Shown: positions 14,197-15,607 of the stretch, one piece after another | Numbering within the stretch: position 1 is the stretch's first letter | Layout: every line of letters begins with the position of its first letter | NCBI GenBank assembly: GCA_003343685.1 | Contig: QAKS01000003.1 | Span: 1-15,607 of the forward strand | Source: Clostridiales bacterium | Lineage (GTDB): Bacteria; Bacillota; Clostridia; Christensenellales; Christensenellaceae | Direction of reading: 5' to 3' | DNA length: 15,607 bases | Made by a program: the position numbers and the translations under genes | The notes under the pieces: model-generated | What the model was told of the DNA's origin: nothing | What the model saw: only the letters and a program-made list of their open reading frames with translations | Databases searched by the model: none

Positions 14197-15192
14197 ATGG
14201 CACTGATGGACAGTATCAAAGCAAAGGCCAAGACGGATTTGAAGCATATCGTTCTGGCCGAGGGGACGGAACCGCGCACTGTGGAAGCTGCGGGGCTCAT
14301 CGTGAAGGAGGGCATTGCAAAGGTGACGCTGCTGGGCGACGAGGCGGAGATTAAAAAGGTAGCCGCCGGAAAGAGCTTGGAGGGTGTGAATATGATAGAC
14401 CCCGAAAAGGCAGCCAACTTTGAGAAATATGCGGAGATTTTCTGCGAACTCCGCAAGAAAAAGGGAATTACGATTGAGCAGGCGAGAGAGACGATGAAGG
14501 ATCCGCTCTATTACGCCACAATGATGATTAAACAGGGCGATGCCGACGGTATGGTGGCGGGAGCCATCAACTCTACAGGCAACACGATCCGCCCCGCGCT
14601 CCAGATCATCAAGACGGCGCCGGGAATCAGGACAGTTTCGGGAAGCTTCCTGATGGAGGTGCCGAAAAAGGAGTATGGCGAAAACGGCGTGTTTGTGTTT
14701 GGAGACTGCGCGATCTGCATCAATCCTACGGCGGAAGAGTTGGCGGCAATTGCAATTTCCTCTGCTGCTACGGCAAAGGCTCTTGCGGGGATCGACGATC
14801 CGAGAGTGGCCATGCTTTCGTTCTCGACCAAGGGCAGTGCGAAGCATGAGTTTGTAGATAAGGTGACGGAGGCGACAAAGCTGGTGAAAGAGCTGGCTCC
14901 CGACCTGAACGTAGACGGAGAGCTGCAGGCGGATGCGGCGCTGGTGGAGAGCGTAGGCCAGCTGAAGAGTCCGGGCAGTTCTGTGGCAGGCAAGGCAAAC
15001 GTTCTTATTTTCCCCGACATACAGGCGGGAAATATCGGCTACAAGCTGGTGCAGCGTCTGGCGGGGGCAGAGGCGATCGGGCCGATCTGTCAAGGTCTGG
15101 CAAAGCCGGTCAACGACCTTTCCAGAGGATGCAGTGTCAGCGATATTGTAAGTCTGGTGGCTCTGACGGCCGTACAGGCACAGAATATGTAA
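14197..15192 (+). CDS. pta: phosphate acetyltransferase
   Basis: Interconverts acetyl-CoA plus phosphate with acetyl phosphate plus CoA; 331 residues, the usual short (type I) form with no N-terminal regulatory domain. Signatures are HIVLAEGTEPRTVEAA at the N terminus, GDADGMVAGAINSTG near 115-129, SFSTKGSAKHE, DGELQADAAL, and FPDIQAGNIGYKLVQRL near the C terminus. AGGAAGG lies 9 bases before the ATG. The stop is 20 bp from ackA, so the two form the standard acetate-producing operon that yields ATP in fermentation. Confidence 0.97.
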   Translation: MALMDSIKAKAKTDLKHIVLAEGTEPRTVEAAGLIVKEGIAKVTLLGDEAEIKKVAAGKSLEGVNMIDPEKAANFEKYAEIFCELRKKKGITIEQARETMKDPLYYATMMIKQGDADGMVAGAINSTGNTIRPALQIIKTAPGIRTVSGSFLMEVPKKEYGENGVFVFGDCAICINPTAEELAAIAISSAATAKALAGIDDPRVAMLSFSTKGSAKHEFVDKVTEATKLVKELAPDLNVDGELQADAALVESVGQLKSPGSSVAGKANVLIFPDIQAGNIGYKLVQRLAGAEAIGPICQGLAKPVNDLSRGCSVSDIVSLVALTAVQAQNM

Positions 15193-15212
15193 TATAAGGA
15201 GTGGAGGAGAAC

Positions 15213-15607
15213 ATGAATTACATTCTGGTTGTAAACGCAGGAAGCTCTTCTTTGAAATATCAGATTATTGATATGGACGACGAGAGCGTAAAGGCAAAGG
15301 GTATTGTTGAGAGAATCGGCATTCAGGGCTCGGTTTTGACGCATACGCCCATTGGCAGGGAAAAGTTTATCCTAAAGAAGGACATGCCCACCCACGGCGA
15401 GGCAATTGATGCGGTTCTGGCGGCGCTGACGAACGCGGACCACGGAATCATCAAGGACATGAGCGAAATTAAGGCCGTGGGACACAGGGTGCTCCATGGC
15501 GGCGAAAAGTGCGTGGAATCTCAGGTCGTCACGCCTGCGGTGATTGAGGTCATCAAAGAATACATCCCGCTGGGACCGCTGCACAACCCGGCCAACCTGA
15601 AGGGAAT
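15213..15607 (+). CDS. ackA: acetate kinase, N-terminal part (cut by window edge)
   Basis: Acetyl phosphate plus ADP gives acetate plus ATP. Only the first 131 codons are in the window; the frame is open to the edge, so this is a window truncation and not a broken gene. Family motifs are YILVVNAGSSSLKYQ at 3-17, AVGHRVLHGGE near 89-99 and GPLHNPANL near 121-129. GGAGGAG lies a few bases before the ATG. It follows pta by 20 bp. Confidence 0.96.
   Translation, partial: MNYILVVNAGSSSLKYQIIDMDDESVKAKGIVERIGIQGSVLTHTPIGREKFILKKDMPTHGEAIDAVLAALTNADHGIIKDMSEIKAVGHRVLHGGEKCVESQVVTPAVIEVIKEYIPLGPLHNPANLKG

Overview
This window looks like chromosome of an anaerobic, endospore-forming member of the Bacillota, most likely class Clostridia. 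The reasons are: roughly balanced base composition by eye; strong AGGAGG-type ribosome sites; several TTG/GTG starts; a ferredoxin-dependent 2-oxoacid oxidoreductase; the pta-ackA acetate pathway; a YlbJ-type sporulation membrane protein; and a conserved gene neighbourhood (rsmD, coaD, ylbJ, patatin, tmcAL) that matches the ylbH-ylbM region of Bacillus. I cannot name a genus. No rRNA, tRNA, CRISPR array, insertion sequence or phage gene was seen.

Left region (1-2157). On the minus strand lie a lipoprotein L,D-transpeptidase with a proline/threonine/glutamate spacer and, upstream of it, a 63-residue Cys/His-rich protein with a lysine tail. A ZIP-family metal transporter diverges from these on the plus strand, across a 258-bp intergenic region with an inverted repeat and a direct repeat.

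Sugar-phosphate pair (2275-3553). A ribulose-phosphate-3-epimerase-like protein is followed, at 4 bp, by a 6-phospho-3-hexuloisomerase-like SIS protein. The epimerase departs from its family at the phosphate-binding end. The following 212-bp gap (3554-3765) carries three potential stem-loops and a promoter candidate.

Aromatic acid operon (3766-9500). paaK, iorA, iorB, a tandem-ACT protein, alr and a 5-formyltetrahydrofolate cyclo-ligase gene run closely spaced or overlapping on the plus strand. IorAB would interconvert aryl-pyruvates and arylacetyl-CoA with ferredoxin. PaaK would link the CoA ester to the free arylacetate and ATP. The ACT protein is a plausible amino-acid sensor for the module.

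Housekeeping block (9501-15607). After a 99-bp gap with a good promoter candidate and overlapping inverted repeats come rsmD, coaD and a coiled-coil protein on the plus strand. These are followed by ylbJ (minus), a patatin-like protein (plus) and tmcAL (minus), with two convergent pairs overlapping by 40 and 20 bp. pta then starts on the plus strand, followed by ackA, which runs off the right edge.

Nothing here is a clear new defence or mobile system. The parts most worth a second look are the epimerase/SIS pair, the paaK-ior-ACT operon, the small Cys/Lys protein and the structured intergenic DNA.
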